The translations under genes were made by a program, and so were the position numbers. Under the pieces are notes generated by a model. That model ran no database searches and had not been told where the DNA came from. It was given only the letters and a program-made list of their open reading frames with translations. Of a stretch of DNA of 64,000 nt, positions 63,821-64,000 are shown piece after piece. This stretch comes from Rhodocyclaceae bacterium (lineage in GTDB: Bacteria; Pseudomonadota; Gammaproteobacteria; Burkholderiales; Rhodocyclaceae). How positions within the stretch are numbered: the stretch's first letter is position 1; each line of letters starts with the position of its first letter. The DNA is taken from assembly GCA_016704145.1 (NCBI GenBank), contig JADJAS010000007.1, positions 620,001 through 684,000 of the forward strand, in the 5' to 3' direction.

Positions 63821-64000
63821 CTAGCCCGGCTGGTTTTGCATGGCCAGCTTCACCAGGTCGGAGAGCGAGCGGGCATGCAGTTTCTCCATCACCTTGGCGC
63901 GATGCACCTCCACCGTCTTGGCACTCAGGCCAAGCGTATTGGCGATGGCCTTGTTCGACATACCCGCCACCACCAGATCGAGGACCTCGCGCTCGCGCGG
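63821..64000 (-). CDS. FixJ/NarL-family response regulator, C-terminal end (partial)
   Basis: 59 residues at the right edge: PREREVLDLVVAGMSNKAIANTLGLSAKTVEVHRAKVMEKLHARSLSDLVKLAM, a LuxR-type helix-turn-helix with the FixJ-like ending. The receiver domain lies beyond the window. Such regulators often control oxygen- or nitrate-responsive respiration genes, fitting the neighbouring heme-copper genes. Confidence 0.88.
   Translation of the reverse strand, partial: PREREVLDLVVAGMSNKAIANTLGLSAKTVEVHRAKVMEKLHARSLSDLVKLAMQNQPG

Overview
The window is about 64 kb of GC-rich chromosomal DNA. Gene content points to a denitrifying, C1-metabolising betaproteobacterium, probably Rhodocyclales-like: a complete bacterial tetrahydromethanopterin/methylofuran formaldehyde oxidation island, NnrS- and NosL-type NO/N2O genes, a CuA-containing NO-reductase-like heme-copper enzyme, a FixJ-type regulator and copper-linked TonB receptors. 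The taxon is inferred from protein similarity by eye, without a database search. I see no rRNA or tRNA gene, CRISPR array, insertion sequence or prophage, and no gene-free stretch longer than about 210 bases.

Layout. 1-150: the end of ftsX. 265-8086 (minus strand): two TonB-dependent receptors, tonB and three membrane or periplasmic genes, probably for metal (copper) uptake and redox. 8245-11332 (plus): an uncharacterised FtsX-type ABC exporter with a Cys/His-rich membrane partner. 11391-17798 (minus): a type III restriction-modification system with a toxin-antitoxin pair between mod and res. 17864-19027: a DUF4143 ATPase. 19099-23284 (minus): an nnrS cluster with a MarR regulator, beside a divergent TusE/DsrC-like gene. 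23727-27453 (minus): a DevA/DevC/HlyD-type exporter with its TetR regulator. 27542-35479: FmdE-like protein, heme proteins, FadL-like porin, OmpR/EnvZ-type two-component system, two NosL-like proteins and a quinone oxidoreductase; many reading frames here are broken by single-base indels. 35508-37423: a frameshifted AcoR-type sigma-54 activator.

37525-57931 is the C1 island. fhcBADC (formyltransferase/hydrolase complex) runs leftward. Rightward run mptG, mtdB, an ATP-grasp gene, mch, a RimK-type ligase, a citG-like gene, fae, a hisA-like gene, and mfnD-, mfnF- and mfnE-like genes. A higBA toxin-antitoxin module follows. A converging arm, reading folB, sigma-54 activator, archaeoflavoprotein, DHPS-like, DUF447 and mfnB-like, closes the island. 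Together these genes capture formaldehyde on H4MPT (Fae), oxidise it (MtdB, Mch), release formate (Fhc) and make the H4MPT and methylofuran cofactors.

58086-63778: a copper-type P-ATPase, a two-subunit heme-copper enzyme with NO-reductase-type active-site residues, and ctaB. The window ends in a FixJ/NarL-family regulator.

Three signals stand out. (1) A dispersed ~25-bp motif (core GAAAGTCAG) occurs about 18 times in coding and intergenic DNA, once as an inverted pair forming a terminator-like hairpin, as DNA-uptake sequences do. (2) A palindrome family, GCGACA-N3-TGTCGC, lies in front of the TonB/copper/NosL-type genes. (3) A perfect 21-bp inverted repeat sits inside the target-recognition region of the type III methyltransferase.
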